A stretch of DNA of 64,000 bases from Mangrovicella endophytica (GCF_002893625.1 NZ_PKMZ01000001.1:496001-560000); one strand, 5' to 3'; shown: positions 16,998 to 26,969, counted from the first letter of the stretch. The notes: a model not told the origin generated them from the sequence alone. Numbers and translations: made by a program.

Positions 16998-18533
16998 TCA
17001 GTAGGCGTTCTCCGTCGCCATCAGCTTCAGCGGCGTCATGACGAGGATGTAGAGGTCGAGGAGCAGCGACCAGTTCTCGATGTAGTAGAGGTCGTGCTCG
17101 AAGCGCTTCTTCAGCTTTTCCGGCTGGTCGATCTCGCCGCGCCAGCCCTTGATCTGCGCCCATCCGGTGATGCCGGGCTTCACTTTGTGACGCCCGAAAT
17201 AGCCGTCGACGATCTCCACGAAGGTCTCGTTCATACTAGACTTGGCATGCACTGCATGCGGTCGCGGGCCGACCAGCGAGAGCTCGCCGCGCAGGACGTT
17301 GATGAGCTGCGGCAACTCGTCGATCGACGTCTTGCGGATGAAGCGGCCGACGCGCGTCACGCGCTTGTCGCCCTTCGTGACGATCGTGCGGGCCAGAGGG
17401 TCCGACATCGCATGATCGAGCGAGCGGAACTTGAAGACGTCGATGATCTGGTTGTTGAAGCCGTGCCGCTTCTGCCGGAAGAACACCGGTCCCTTGCTGT
17501 CGAGCTTGATGGCGATGGCGGTCGCCAGGAACACCGGCGACAGCAGCACGAGCGCGACCGAGGCGATGACGAGGTCGAAGATGCGCTTGGCGATCCAGTC
17601 CCAGTCGGCCAACGGCCGGTCGAAGACGTCGAGCAGCGGGATGTCGCCGACATAGGAGTAGGAGCGCGGCCGGAATTTCAGCGCCGCCGAGTGCGCCGAC
17701 AGGCGGATGTCGAGGGGCAGCACCCACAAGTCTTTCAGAAGAGAGAGGACGCGCTGCTCGGCTGAGAGCGGCAGCGTCACGATCAGCATCTCGATGCGGG
17801 CGAGGCGGGCGAACTCGACGAGCTCGCGGATGGTGCCGAGCTTCGGATAGCCGGCGACGATTGGCGGTGAGCGGCGGTCGTCGCGGTCGTCGAAGATGCC
17901 GCAGATGCGGATATCGCTGTCCGGCTGCATTTCGAGGCCGCGGATCAGCGTCTCCGCCGCCTTGCCGCCGCCGACGATCACCGCGCGGCGTTCCATGATG
18001 CCGTTGCGCGCCCAGCGCCGGATTTTCAATCCCAGCACCAGCCGCGCGATCGACAACACGGCGAGGCCGCTGACGAACCAGCCGCCGAGCCAGACGCGCG
18101 AGAAATCATCCTGCGATTTCAGGAAGAAGAGGGTGAGGGCGGTCAGGGCCAACGCGGCGCCCCAGCCGAGCGCGAGCCGCCAAAGCTGCACGAAGCCTGC
18201 GCGCAGCACAGGGATCTGATAGCCCTCGGCGATCTCGATCGATACGACGCCGGCTGCCGCGCTGATGACGGATACGATGATGTAGCGCGTGCTCTGCGGG
18301 CCCCAGCCGACATAGCGGCTGAAGATCAGGATGCCGATCAGGGCGAGAAGCGTGAACTCCACGATCCGCCAGATGCCGCTCAGCATCCGCGGGGTGATGA
18401 AGCTGTCGGTGAACTGCCGCGCGACCCGTGCCGCATGCGGATTGAGCTCGACCGGAGCGGTAGCATCCCCCTCCTTGCGGAAGTTGCGCACCGCTTCCGG
18501 AGAGAAGGGAAGGCCGCCGCCGATCTCTGCCAT
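16998..18533 (-). CDS. Undecaprenyl-phosphate glycosyl-1-phosphate transferase (WcaJ/ExoY class)
   Basis: 511-residue inner-membrane enzyme that begins repeat-unit synthesis by moving a sugar-1-phosphate, probably glucose or galactose, to undecaprenyl phosphate. It has about four N-terminal membrane helices, a Rossmann-like CoA-binding middle ([16 protein letters not shown]), one more membrane helix, and the C-terminal bacterial sugar transferase domain with [47 protein letters not shown] and [19 protein letters not shown] 18533 has GAGG just upstream; a GTG at 18557 is the alternative. Confidence 0.95.
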   Translation of the reverse strand: MAEIGGGLPFSPEAVRNFRKEGDATAPVELNPHAARVARQFTDSFITPRMLSGIWRIVEFTLLALIGILIFSRYVGWGPQSTRYIIVSVISAAAGVVSIEIAEGYQIPVLRAGFVQLWRLALGWGAALALTALTLFFLKSQDDFSRVWLGGWFVSGLAVLSIARLVLGLKIRRWARNGIMERRAVIVGGGKAAETLIRGLEMQPDSDIRICGIFDDRDDRRSPPIVAGYPKLGTIRELVEFARLARIEMLIVTLPLSAEQRVLSLLKDLWVLPLDIRLSAHSAALKFRPRSYSYVGDIPLLDVFDRPLADWDWIAKRIFDLVIASVALVLLSPVFLATAIAIKLDSKGPVFFRQKRHGFNNQIIDVFKFRSLDHAMSDPLARTIVTKGDKRVTRVGRFIRKTSIDELPQLINVLRGELSLVGPRPHAVHAKSSMNETFVEIVDGYFGRHKVKPGITGWAQIKGWRGEIDQPEKLKKRFEHDLYYIENWSLLLDLYILVMTPLKLMATENAY

Positions 18534-18742
18534 GCCGCCTCGCGCTCCGGCCGCCACGTTCGCAACGGCTCATCGCCCCTTGCTGGTGCCTGATCGAGCC
18601 GCAAGCGGCTTACGCATCCTGCGCAGGCTCGCCCGGAAAAACCTTACGGAAGATCTCCTAAGTTTCCCTTGAACCTGCGGAGGAAATCGTCCGCAGCAGC
18701 GGCGCGCGGAACAGCCGGCAGGATGCTCTGGGGCAGGGCGCT

Positions 18743-19303
18743 CTAGAAGAGCCTCTCGCGAACATAGACCGTGTCGCCCGGGAGGATCGGATCGGATGCA
18801 AGCACCCGGCCAGTCAGCACCTTGCCGCCGACCTGACGCGTAACGTCCACGGACTTCTGCTCGGCGCGCGGCGAGAAGCCGCCGGCGACCGCGATGGCGT
18901 TCTGCACGGTCATGCCGGGTACATAGGTGTACTGCCCGCCGGTGGTGACTTCGCCCATGATGAAGAAGGGGCGGTACTGATCGATCTCCACCGCGAGATC
19001 GGGATCGCGCAGATAGCCGTTGCGCAGCTTGTCGCCGATCTCCGCCTGAAGCTGCTCCGTCGTGCGGCCACGCGCCGGGACCGAGCCGACTAGCGGCATG
19101 GCGATGTAACCGGCCTTGTTCACCGCATACGTATTGGTTAGCCCATCCTGCTCGAAGACGGTCACCCTGACACGGTCTCCGGCGTCGAGATGATAGGGCT
19201 CGTTCAATGCCTTGTTGAAGGCGGGCGCGACCGGCTTGTAGCTCGCGCAGCCGGGGAGCAGCGCCGCCGAAGCCAGCATGATCGCCAGAACTCTCCCGCC
19301 CAT
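18743..19303 (-). CDS. Polysaccharide export outer-membrane lipoprotein (OPX/Wza family)
   Basis: 186-residue lipoprotein. The signal peptide ends in L-L-P-G-C (lipidated Cys19). A Poly_export domain follows (YHLDAGDRVRVTVFEQDGL), then an SLBB-type segment (YRPFFIMGEVTTGGQY and YVPGMTVQNAIAVAGGF). The protein is short for an OPX and lacks a C-terminal helix, like ExoF-type proteins. It should form the outer-membrane exit for the polysaccharide. It lies 209 bp upstream of the glycosyl transferase gene on the same strand and divergent from the kinase-like gene. Confidence 0.92.
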   Translation of the reverse strand: MGGRVLAIMLASAALLPGCASYKPVAPAFNKALNEPYHLDAGDRVRVTVFEQDGLTNTYAVNKAGYIAMPLVGSVPARGRTTEQLQAEIGDKLRNGYLRDPDLAVEIDQYRPFFIMGEVTTGGQYTYVPGMTVQNAIAVAGGFSPRAEQKSVDVTRQVGGKVLTGRVLASDPILPGDTVYVRERLF

Positions 19304-19485
19304 CTTCGCCCGCTCCGTCCTCGGCGCAGCACCGGTCGTGGCGGTCCGCGCAGGCCGTTTGTAGCTTTGTTAAGGTTAATCCTTGGTAAAGCTTGAAGAA
19401 GAGCGCCCGCCGTCATGATCTCTGCCAGAAGTGCTGGGAGGAGATGAATGGGAATGGCGCCTGCCGCCGACGGGGAGGATCCGCG

Positions 19486-20406
19486 GTGACTGTGATGGGG
19501 ATGGGAAGGCAGAAGCCCGCTGGAAGGCTGACCCACGCGCTGCGTGACGAGCACTTTGCCGTCGGCTTCGCGGCCTTTACGGCAGCCGCAGCGGCGGGAC
19601 TGGCCGGTGCCATCGTCGACCCCGAGGCAGGGCTGCTGTCGGCCGGCCGGATGGCGAGTATCGGCGGCCTGTGCGGCCTGGTGATCGCGGTGCTGTGCCG
19701 GTTATTCGCGGCGCTCATCATCCGACTCGTGTCACCGGGCGCCAAACGCGACTCGACCGCTGCCGCGCCCGTGTCCGGCCGCCTGTCACAGGCTACCGGT
19801 GTCGAAGCTGCTCGTCCGTCGACAGCGGGTGCTCCGGATCTGGAGGCGCTGACGCCGGCGGCTCTGGTGCGTGCCCTGCCGGCCAGCGCCGTGCGGCGGC
19901 TGATCGTCCTGACCGATGGTTCGTCGGCTGGCGGCGAGGGCGCCGTGACGCTGGCGCGCGGTCTCGCGGCGATACAGAGCTCGACGATCCTCATCGACCT
20001 GACGGAGAGTGCGGGCGCTTCCCGTTCGATGGGCGTCGGATCCACCACGCCGACGCTGATCGATCTCGTGGAACGCCGGTCGAACGCCACTGCCGTTATC
20101 CGCCGCGATCGTTGTGGCGATGGTGATGTCGTGCGTGGCCCGTCCGGCGGTGCGTCTGAGGGCACGCAGAGCCCCGGCATGGCGGCCGTGCTCGACCTCT
20201 TCGGCGACGCCTATGCCTGCACCCTGATCACCATCGATGCCGCCTCCGTCAGGCGCGGCCGCGCCGGCCGCGATCTCGTGGCGAGCGATCCTGAAACGGC
20301 GATTCTCGTCGAATATGGGCCGGGCGGCGAGCGCGCCGCCGTCGCGACGGCCGCACGGCTGCGCCGCCTCGGGATGGGCGAAACGCTGTTCCTCAGACGC
20401 GACTAG
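19486..20406 (+). CDS. Degenerate BY-kinase/MinD-like membrane protein
   Basis: 306-residue protein with two predicted membrane helices (about residues 24-43 and 58-82), a Ser/Thr/Ala-rich linker and a C-terminal domain that follows the layout of ExoP/CpsD tyrosine kinases. RRLIVLTDGSS, GGEGAVTLARGLA, STILIDLTE and LITIDAAS sit where strand 1, Walker A, Walker A' and Walker B should be. The Walker A Lys is replaced (GGEGA, Ala153), Walker A' lacks its Asp pair and there is no tyrosine-rich tail, so ATP use and autophosphorylation are unlikely. No Wzz domain. GTG 19486 is chosen because GGGGAGG lies 7 bases upstream; ATG 19444 and 19393 are alternatives. Confidence 0.6.
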   Translation: MTVMGMGRQKPAGRLTHALRDEHFAVGFAAFTAAAAAGLAGAIVDPEAGLLSAGRMASIGGLCGLVIAVLCRLFAALIIRLVSPGAKRDSTAAAPVSGRLSQATGVEAARPSTAGAPDLEALTPAALVRALPASAVRRLIVLTDGSSAGGEGAVTLARGLAAIQSSTILIDLTESAGASRSMGVGSTTPTLIDLVERRSNATAVIRRDRCGDGDVVRGPSGGASEGTQSPGMAAVLDLFGDAYACTLITIDAASVRRGRAGRDLVASDPETAILVEYGPGGERAAVATAARLRRLGMGETLFLRRD

Positions 20407-20446
20407 GCGTTGGTCTCTCGGGCAGGCGTCTGCTGAGACGCGTCCC

Positions 20447-21877
20447 TCAGACCTCGTGCGACTTTCTGTTGTAGACGTCGTCGCTGCGTACGATGTCGTC
20501 CTCGCCGAGATAGCTGCCGATCTGCACCTCGATCAGCTCCAGCGGCACCTTGCCGGGATTTTCGAGACGGTGCCACTCGGTCGCGGAGATGTAGAGGCTC
20601 TCGTTCTCGCGCACGAGGCGGGTGTCCGAGCCGACAGTGACCTTTGCCGTTCCCTGCACGACGATCCAGTGTTCGGAGCGATGATGATGCATCTGCATCG
20701 AGAGCTGTCGGCCGGGCGAGACGTGCAGGAGCTTCACCTGGAAGCGGCTCGCCAGCGACAGCGTTTCGAAGAAGCCCCAGGGCCGGTAGTTGCGCAGGTG
20801 CTGCTCGCTCTCGCTGCGCTTCTCGCGGCGTAGCCGCTCGACCAGCGGACCGACGTCCTGCGCGGCAGTCTTGTCGGCGACCAGCAGCGCGTCCGGCGTT
20901 TCGACGATGACGAGGTTGTCGACGCCGATCGTGGCGACGAGGGCTTTTTCGCTGTGGATGTAGCTATTGGTGGTGCGCTCGGTGACGGCACGCCCATGGA
21001 CGACATTGGCTCCGCCGTCCTTGGCCGAGCTGTCCCAGAGCGAGGTCCAAGATCCCATGTCGTTCCAGTCGACGGGGAGGGGGATCACTACAGCCTTGTC
21101 GGTGCGCTCCATCACGGCATGGTCGACGGAGATCGACGGCGCCTTCTTCAGGCTTTCGCCATCCAGCCGGTCGAATTCGAGGTCGTGCTGGCTGCTGGCG
21201 AGCGCAGCCTTGGCCGCAGCCAGGACCGCCGGCTCGAAGCGCTCCAGCTCGCGCAGGAACGTGTCGGCCCGGAACACGAAGATGCCGCTGTTCCAGAGGA
21301 AGTCGCCGGCGTCGAGATAGCTCTGCGCGGTGGCAGCGTCCGGCTTCTCCTTGAAGCTGTCGACGGCGAAGGCCTCGCTTCCGCCGACCGACTGCCCGAG
21401 CTTGATGTAGCCGTATCCCGTGTGCGGCGAGGTCGGGCGGATGCCGAACAGGACGATCTTCCCGTCGCGGGCAAACACCGCAGCGGTCTTCACGGTGGCG
21501 GCGAAGGCGGTGGGGTCGCTGATCGTGTGATCGGACGGCATGACGCAGAGGATGGCATCGGGATCGCCGGCAAGGTCGAGCGCCGCGCAGGCGATCGCCG
21601 GCGCCGTGTTGCGGGCGACCGTCTCCAGCAGGATCTTGCGCGCCGGCGTCTCAGTCTGCTCGCATTCGGCCCGGACCAGGAAGCGGTGATCGTCGTTGCA
21701 GATGATCGTCGGCGGCGCAAAGCCCTCCGCTGCGGGCAGGCGCGTCAGTGTGGCGCCGAGCAGCGTGTCCTTCTCCTCACCGAAGAAGCGGATGAACTGC
21801 TTGGGGTACTTGCCGCGCGACAGCGGCCAGAGGCGGGTCCCGCGGCCGCCGGAAAGGATCACCGGATAGATGGTCAT
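20447..21877 (-). CDS. manC: Mannose-1-phosphate guanylyltransferase / mannose-6-phosphate isomerase
   Basis: 476-residue bifunctional enzyme providing GDP-mannose. The N-terminal nucleotidyltransferase shows PVILSGGRGTRLWPLSR, KYPKQF, MPSDHTI, FKEKPD and FLWNSGIFVF; the C-terminal cupin isomerase domain (about residues 360-470) has RPWGFFE, PGRQLSMQMHHHRSEHW and the metal-binding His/Glu set. It converges with the kinase-like gene (40 bp apart) and diverges from galE. Confidence 0.96.
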   Translation of the reverse strand: MTIYPVILSGGRGTRLWPLSRGKYPKQFIRFFGEEKDTLLGATLTRLPAAEGFAPPTIICNDDHRFLVRAECEQTETPARKILLETVARNTAPAIACAALDLAGDPDAILCVMPSDHTISDPTAFAATVKTAAVFARDGKIVLFGIRPTSPHTGYGYIKLGQSVGGSEAFAVDSFKEKPDAATAQSYLDAGDFLWNSGIFVFRADTFLRELERFEPAVLAAAKAALASSQHDLEFDRLDGESLKKAPSISVDHAVMERTDKAVVIPLPVDWNDMGSWTSLWDSSAKDGGANVVHGRAVTERTTNSYIHSEKALVATIGVDNLVIVETPDALLVADKTAAQDVGPLVERLRREKRSESEQHLRNYRPWGFFETLSLASRFQVKLLHVSPGRQLSMQMHHHRSEHWIVVQGTAKVTVGSDTRLVRENESLYISATEWHRLENPGKVPLELIEVQIGSYLGEDDIVRSDDVYNRKSHEV

Positions 21878-22069
21878 CTGCGCCTCCGCGTCGATGGCAG
21901 CGGCGTCTCGATGGCGCGCTGCCGACCTGATGATGGCCCGTTCTCAGGCTGCGGACGCTAGGGCAGCAAAGCTTTACAAATGAGGTGGGAGATCAACCAC
22001 AGGCTGTGTTATGGTAAATGAAAGGTTGAAATTTCTTGCCGGGGGCGGCGTCGGCGGAGCGGGGAGGTC

Positions 22070-23122
22070 ATGGGCATCCTTGTCACGGGCGGCGCCGGCT
22101 ACGTCGGCAGCCACACGGTGCTGGCTCTCTGCGGCGCGGGCGAGCCGGTGGTGGTTCTCGACGATCTCTCCACTGGCTGTGCTTCGGCCGTCCCTGCGCA
22201 TGTGCCCCTCTGCGTCGAGGACGTCGGCAATCCGCGGGCTGTCGCGACGATCCTGCGTCAGTACCGAATCGACACGGTCCTGCACTTCGCCGGGTCGGCC
22301 GTGGTCGCGGACTCGGTGGCGGATCCGATCCGCTACTACCACAACAACACGGTCGCCTCGCTGAAGCTGATCGAGACGGCGATCGGCTGCGGCGTCCGCT
22401 TCTTCCTCTTCTCCTCAAGCGCCGCCGTCTACGCCGGCGGCTCGGCCTCACCGCTGCCGGAGACGGCCCCAACGGGGCCAGACACGCCCTACGGTGCCTC
22501 CAAGCTGATGACCGAGACGATGCTGCGCGACGCCTGCCGCCGCGCGCCGATGCGCTATGCGATCCTGCGCTACTTCAACGTCGCGGGCGCAGATCCGGCG
22601 GGCCGCTGCGGCCAGTCCTCCAGAGCCGCGACGCATCTCGTCAAAGTCGCCTGCGAAGTGGCTGTGGGGCGGCGGAACGGCGTCTCCATCTTCGGTACCG
22701 ACTATCCGACGCCCGACGGCACCTGCATCCGCGACTACATCCATGTCAGCGATCTCGCCGAGGCGCACTGGCTCGCGCTGCGGCGGCTGCGTGCCGGCGA
22801 CGACAGCCTGACGATCAATTGCGGCTATGGGCGGGGTGTCTCGGTGCGTCAGGTGCTGCGCACCGTGGAGCGTGTCAGCGGCCGGCAAATAGCGGTCCGC
22901 GAGGCGCCGCGCCGAGCCGGCGATATGGCCATCAGCATTGCCGATCCGACGCTCGCGCGGACGCTGCTCGGCTGGCATCCCCGGCACGAGGACCTCGATC
23001 GCATCGTTGCCGATGCACTGGCCTGGGAGCGAAAGTCGCTGGAGCGTGTGTTGGGTGTTCAGTCCGCAGCCGTCGCCGGGATCAACGCCGAGACGAGCGG
23101 GGCGGCGTCAGCATCCACTTGA
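22070..23122 (+). CDS. galE: UDP-glucose 4-epimerase
   Basis: 350-residue epimerase interconverting UDP-glucose and UDP-galactose. [15 protein letters not shown] binds NAD, DDLSTG binds the adenosine ribose, and FSSSAAVYAGG with YGASKLMTE supply Ser and Tyr-x-x-x-Lys. RYFNVAGADP and CIRDYIHVSDLAEAH are also conserved. The usual AGLKAVGESV-like segment reads SAVVADSVADP. The C terminus runs 41 bp into the oppositely oriented DUF2842 gene. Closing gene of the polysaccharide region. Confidence 0.93.
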   Translation: MGILVTGGAGYVGSHTVLALCGAGEPVVVLDDLSTGCASAVPAHVPLCVEDVGNPRAVATILRQYRIDTVLHFAGSAVVADSVADPIRYYHNNTVASLKLIETAIGCGVRFFLFSSSAAVYAGGSASPLPETAPTGPDTPYGASKLMTETMLRDACRRAPMRYAILRYFNVAGADPAGRCGQSSRAATHLVKVACEVAVGRRNGVSIFGTDYPTPDGTCIRDYIHVSDLAEAHWLALRRLRAGDDSLTINCGYGRGVSVRQVLRTVERVSGRQIAVREAPRRAGDMAISIADPTLARTLLGWHPRHEDLDRIVADALAWERKSLERVLGVQSAAVAGINAETSGAASAST

Positions 23123-23300
23123 TCACGAACATGGCCGGCACCACCCAGAGCATGCCGGTGAAGAAGAAATAGGCGAGGTGCACCCACCCGCTCGACTGGC
23201 CGAGATACAGCGTGGCAAAGGCCGTGGCGAAGATCGCATAGATGCTCACCAGCAGGATCAGGATCACCGTCCCGATCAGCTTCTTCACCCTGACATTCAT
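23082..23300 (-). CDS. DUF2842 small membrane protein
   Basis: 72-residue protein with two membrane helices (about residues 8-30 and 40-62, with the conserved WVVPAMFVIKWM). DUF2842 is typical of Alphaproteobacteria and is often next to heme A synthase, as here (divergent, 168 bp apart), which suggests a link to cytochrome oxidase assembly; the function is unproven. Its last 41 bp overlap the galE 3' end on the other strand. Confidence 0.85.
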   Translation of the reverse strand: MNVRVKKLIGTVILILLVSIYAIFATAFATLYLGQSSGWVHLAYFFFTGMLWVVPAMFVIKWMLTPPRSSRR

Positions 23301-23468
23301 CGTGCCGCCTCATAGTGCTGGCAAGCTGCCCGCCGATCCAAGTGGCCTCTATGACGCCTGCGGGCGGCAAATGCCAGCACCGCTGCGGCACCAAACCGCT
23401 TGAACTGGCGGCGGTTCGGGGCCAGAGCTTGCCACCATGCTTCAGATGACGCGCCGAAGGTCTCAGCC

Positions 23469-24566
23469 ATGACGACCGCTTCCTATCCGCTCGACGAGCG
23501 CAGCCCCGTCGTCCTGACGCCGGACACCTCCGCGCGCCGCGCGATCCGCATCTGGCTCTACGCCGTTGCCCTCCTGATCGTCGCGCTCGTCCTCGTGGGC
23601 GGGGCGACGCGCCTCACCGATTCCGGGCTGTCCATCACCGAGTGGAAGCCGGTTCACGGCATTATCCCGCCGCTCTCCGCTGCCGAGTGGCAGGAGGAGT
23701 TCGACCTCTACAAGCGCATTCCGGAATACCAAGAAATCAACCAGGGCATGAGCCTCGATGCCTTCAAGTCGATCTACTGGTGGGAGTGGACGCATCGCTT
23801 CCTGGCGCGCGCCGTCGGCTTCGTCTTTGCCCTGCCGCTCGCCTTCTTCTGGCTCACACGGCGGATCGAGCCGGCGCTGAAGCCGCGCCTCGTCGGGATA
23901 CTCGCACTCGGCGGCCTGCAGGGTGCGATCGGCTGGTGGATGGTGGCCTCCGGTCTCAGCGTGCGGACCGACGTCAGCCAGTACCGGCTCGCTATTCACC
24001 TGACCACCGCCTGCCTGATCTTCGCTTCGACGATCTGGGTCGCGCGCGGCCTGGCGCCGCAGCGCCTGGAGGCGCCGCCGTCGCGTGGCTCGTCGGCGGT
24101 AGGCGTCTTCATCGTGCTTCTCGCCTTCGCGCAGATCTATCTCGGCGGACTGGTGGCAGGCCTCGATGCAGGCTTCACCTTCAACACCTGGCCGCTGATG
24201 GACGGACAGCTCATCCCAGACGGTCTCTTCGTCATGAGCCCGGCCTGGCGCAATCTCTTCGAGAACGTCATGACGGTGCAGTTCGTCCACCGCTGCGGCG
24301 CCTATCTACTGCTGGCCGTGACGCTGATCCATGCCATCGCCGCAGCCGCGCAGGCACCTGGCACCGGTCATGCGCGCCGCGCACAGATCCTGTTTCTCCT
24401 GGTGCTGGCCCAGGCCGCGATCGGCATCGCCACGCTCCTGATGGCGGTGCCGATCGAGCTCGGGCTCCTCCATCAGGCCGGTGCGGTGATCGTCCTCGGC
24501 TTTGCCGTCGCCCATGCGCGCGGCCTCGCTGGGCCTTATCCCATTCCTGCCGGCGAGCGCCGCTGA
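23469..24566 (+). CDS. ctaA: Heme A synthase (COX15/CtaA)
   Basis: 365-residue membrane enzyme that oxidises heme O to heme A for cytochrome c oxidase. About eight membrane helices are visible. Heme-ligand and signature regions are present: [58 protein letters not shown] and [10 protein letters not shown] (conserved His residues). ATG 23469 is the first start before the conserved N-terminal helix; earlier in-frame sequence looks non-coding. Confidence 0.96.
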   Translation: MTTASYPLDERSPVVLTPDTSARRAIRIWLYAVALLIVALVLVGGATRLTDSGLSITEWKPVHGIIPPLSAAEWQEEFDLYKRIPEYQEINQGMSLDAFKSIYWWEWTHRFLARAVGFVFALPLAFFWLTRRIEPALKPRLVGILALGGLQGAIGWWMVASGLSVRTDVSQYRLAIHLTTACLIFASTIWVARGLAPQRLEAPPSRGSSAVGVFIVLLAFAQIYLGGLVAGLDAGFTFNTWPLMDGQLIPDGLFVMSPAWRNLFENVMTVQFVHRCGAYLLLAVTLIHAIAAAAQAPGTGHARRAQILFLLVLAQAAIGIATLLMAVPIELGLLHQAGAVIVLGFAVAHARGLAGPYPIPAGERR

Positions 24567-24658
24567 ACGAGAGCAGGCCGCGGAAGCCCTCGCTGCGCTT
24601 ACGAATTTGACTCAGCAGCGGGCACTGAGGTGGCCGCTGCATTTGCGAGTGTGGATGC

Positions 24659-25714
24659 TCAGGGGAACAGCGGCAGCTGCTCGATGCCGGTCGTTTCCTC
24701 GATGTCATAGGCGACGTTGAAGTTCTGGATCGCCTGGCCCGCCGAGCCCTTCACCAGATTGTCGAGCGTCGAGATGACGATGGCTCGGCCCGGAATGCGG
24801 TCCGGCACGACGTTGACGACGACGTAGTTCGAGCCGCGCACCATCTGCGTCTGCGGCAGCACACCTTGGTCGGCAATGGTGACGAAGGGCTCATCCTTGT
24901 AAGTTTCCACCAGCGCGTGCCGCAGGTCCTGTGCCGTGTGGCCCGGGGCCAGCCGCACATAGCTGGTGCACAGCTCGCCGCGGCTCATCGGGATGAGATG
25001 CGGCGTGAAGTTCACCCGAAGGCCCGACTGGCCGACCGAGAGGCCGATCTCCTGCTCGATCTCCGCCATGTGGCGATGGCTGCCGACGGAGTAAGGCGAC
25101 AGGCCTTCGCCCGCCTCGCAGAAAAGGGTGTTCTCCTTCAGGCCACGCCCGGCGCCCGAAACGCCGGACTTGGCGTCGATGACGATATCGTTCGGGTCGA
25201 TCAGCGCGTGCGTCGTCAGCGGCAGCAGCGACAGGAGCACGGCCGTGGGGTAGCAGCCGGGGCAGGCAATCAGCCGCGACGCCGCGATCTGGTGCCGATA
25301 GCGCTCGGTAAGGCCATAGACGGCCTCCGGCTGGATCTCCGTGGCGGCATGATCCAGGCCGTACCACTCCTTGTAAGCGGCAGGATCGCGCAGACGGAAG
25401 TCGGCCGACATGTCGATGATCTTGATCGCCGGATAGCTCTCGAAGATCTCCTTGGTGATCGCCTGCGTGGTGCCGTGCGGCAGGCCGCAGAACACCGCGT
25501 CGACCGATCCCCAGTTGGCATCCTCGACCTTCACGAGGTCGGGCAGCTCGACATGCGAGAAGTGCCGGAAGACGGCCTTCATCGGCTTGCCGGCATGGCT
25601 GTTTGCCGTCAGCACCGCGATCTCGATGTTGGGGTGGCGAAGCGCAAGACGCACGAGATCCGCGCCCGTATAACCGCTGGCGCCGAGAACGCCGATCCTG
25701 ATCCTGTCCGCCAT
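24659..25714 (-). CDS. argC: N-acetyl-gamma-glutamyl-phosphate reductase
   Basis: 351-residue arginine biosynthesis enzyme that reduces N-acetylglutamyl phosphate. It shows GVLGASGYTGADLVRL (NADP binding), the catalytic Cys in ACPGCYPTAVLL, SGVSGAGRG and the His in GSHRHMAEIEQEIG. The length fits the longer ArgC class. ATG 25714 is preferred to 25747, which adds non-conserved residues. It follows the agmatinase gene on the same strand after 280 bp, so it probably has its own promoter. Confidence 0.96.
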   Translation of the reverse strand: MADRIRIGVLGASGYTGADLVRLALRHPNIEIAVLTANSHAGKPMKAVFRHFSHVELPDLVKVEDANWGSVDAVFCGLPHGTTQAITKEIFESYPAIKIIDMSADFRLRDPAAYKEWYGLDHAATEIQPEAVYGLTERYRHQIAASRLIACPGCYPTAVLLSLLPLTTHALIDPNDIVIDAKSGVSGAGRGLKENTLFCEAGEGLSPYSVGSHRHMAEIEQEIGLSVGQSGLRVNFTPHLIPMSRGELCTSYVRLAPGHTAQDLRHALVETYKDEPFVTIADQGVLPQTQMVRGSNYVVVNVVPDRIPGRAIVISTLDNLVKGSAGQAIQNFNVAYDIEETTGIEQLPLFP

Positions 25715-25846
25715 CCCTGAAGCTCCTGCGATGTCAGTTATTTGCACCGCACCTCGGAATCAGATCCGCAGCGAGGTGATCCAGTTTGTGAAGTCGGCGC
25801 GCCGCCGGGCAGCTGCCGTGGCCCTCCCTTACAACGCGTCGTGTCG

Positions 25847-25885
25847 CACCGCCATGACACCGCGTCATTTCGCGGGATGGCGGTG
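25847..25885. repeat. Inverted repeat in the argC upstream region
   Basis: CACCGCCAT and ATGGCGGTG form a perfect 9-bp stem separated by 21 bases, 133 bp before the argC start. It may be an operator or part of the argC leader. Nothing else is recognisable in 25715-25994. Confidence 0.35.
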
Positions 25886-25994
25886 TCGGTGCCGCTCGAT
25901 CGACCTTCTCACCCCCTGGCTGACTCAAGATGGCAGCGCATTGAATCAGTTTCTGAGGATGATGAATCAGGCCGCGAGGAGCCGGCCGCAAGTG

Positions 25995-26969
25995 TCAGAA
26001 ACGACTCCGGTCTTTCTGCTGCTCGGCTAGGATGCCGATGACATACATCGCCACCGTCGCGCCGGCGACGGCTGTCATATCGGCATGATCGTAAGGCGGC
26101 GAGACCTCAACGAGGTCGGCGCCAATGATGGACAGCGCCTTGAGCTGATGGAGGACGGCAAGCATCTTGGCGCTCGACGGCCCTCCCGCGACGGGCGTTC
26201 CGGTGCCCGGCGCGAATGCCACGTCGAGGCAATCGATGTCGAAGGTGAGGTAGACCGGCTTGCCCGCTGTGCGCTGGATGATCCGCTCGGCGATGCCACG
26301 GCTCGTCAGGTCCTCGACCTCGTTGCAATGGATGATCTCGAGCCCAAGATCGCGCGGCGCATGCGTCCGGATACCGATCTGGATCGACGATGCGGCATCG
26401 ATCAGGCCAGCCTCGATCGCTGCGGTGACGAAGGACCCGTGATCGACGCGGGGCGTCTCGCCGGGCGCGCTGGCAAGGTCCCATGTGTCCTGATGCGCAT
26501 CGAAGTGGACGAGCGACAGTGTACCGTGGCGGGCGGTATGGGCCTGCAGGAGCGGCCAGGTGATCGAGTGGTCGCCGCCGAGCGTCAGCAGAAAGCCGGT
26601 CTGCGTCAGCAGTGCCTCAGCCTCTGCCAGCATGGCGGCGTGGGCCTCTTCCGGCCGGCGGTAGTCGAGCAGGCAGTCGCCGTAATCGACGACCGACAGC
26701 GTCTCGAAAAGATCGGCGTGGAAGGGATATTGCGGGTCGTTGTCGAAGATCATCGACGCCCGCCGCAACGCCGCGGGGCCGAAACGGGCGCCCGGCCGGT
26801 TCGAGACGGACGCGTCGAACGGGATGCCCCAGACCGTGACGTCCGACCCGCTTGGCTGCTTGCTGAAGCGTCGGCGCATGAAGGAGGGCGTGCCGGCGTA
26901 GGTCGGATCGGTCGCCGACCCGAGGAAGGACGAGGCCGTGAAGGCGTGGTCGATCGATTTCGGCGGCAT
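25995..26969 (-). CDS. speB: Agmatinase / ureohydrolase family protein
   Basis: 324-residue arginase-fold, manganese-dependent hydrolase, likely agmatinase (agmatine to putrescine and urea). Metal-ligand motifs are intact: LTLGGDHSITW, LVHFDAHQDTWD and TFDIDCLDVAFAPGTGTP. The substrate cannot be fixed without comparison; guanidinobutyrase is possible. ATG 26969 has GGAG 5 bases upstream; a GTG two codons earlier is the alternative. It heads toward argC on the same strand, and arginine-derived polyamines would be a shared theme. Confidence 0.9.
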   Translation of the reverse strand: MPPKSIDHAFTASSFLGSATDPTYAGTPSFMRRRFSKQPSGSDVTVWGIPFDASVSNRPGARFGPAALRRASMIFDNDPQYPFHADLFETLSVVDYGDCLLDYRRPEEAHAAMLAEAEALLTQTGFLLTLGGDHSITWPLLQAHTARHGTLSLVHFDAHQDTWDLASAPGETPRVDHGSFVTAAIEAGLIDAASSIQIGIRTHAPRDLGLEIIHCNEVEDLTSRGIAERIIQRTAGKPVYLTFDIDCLDVAFAPGTGTPVAGGPSSAKMLAVLHQLKALSIIGADLVEVSPPYDHADMTAVAGATVAMYVIGILAEQQKDRSRF

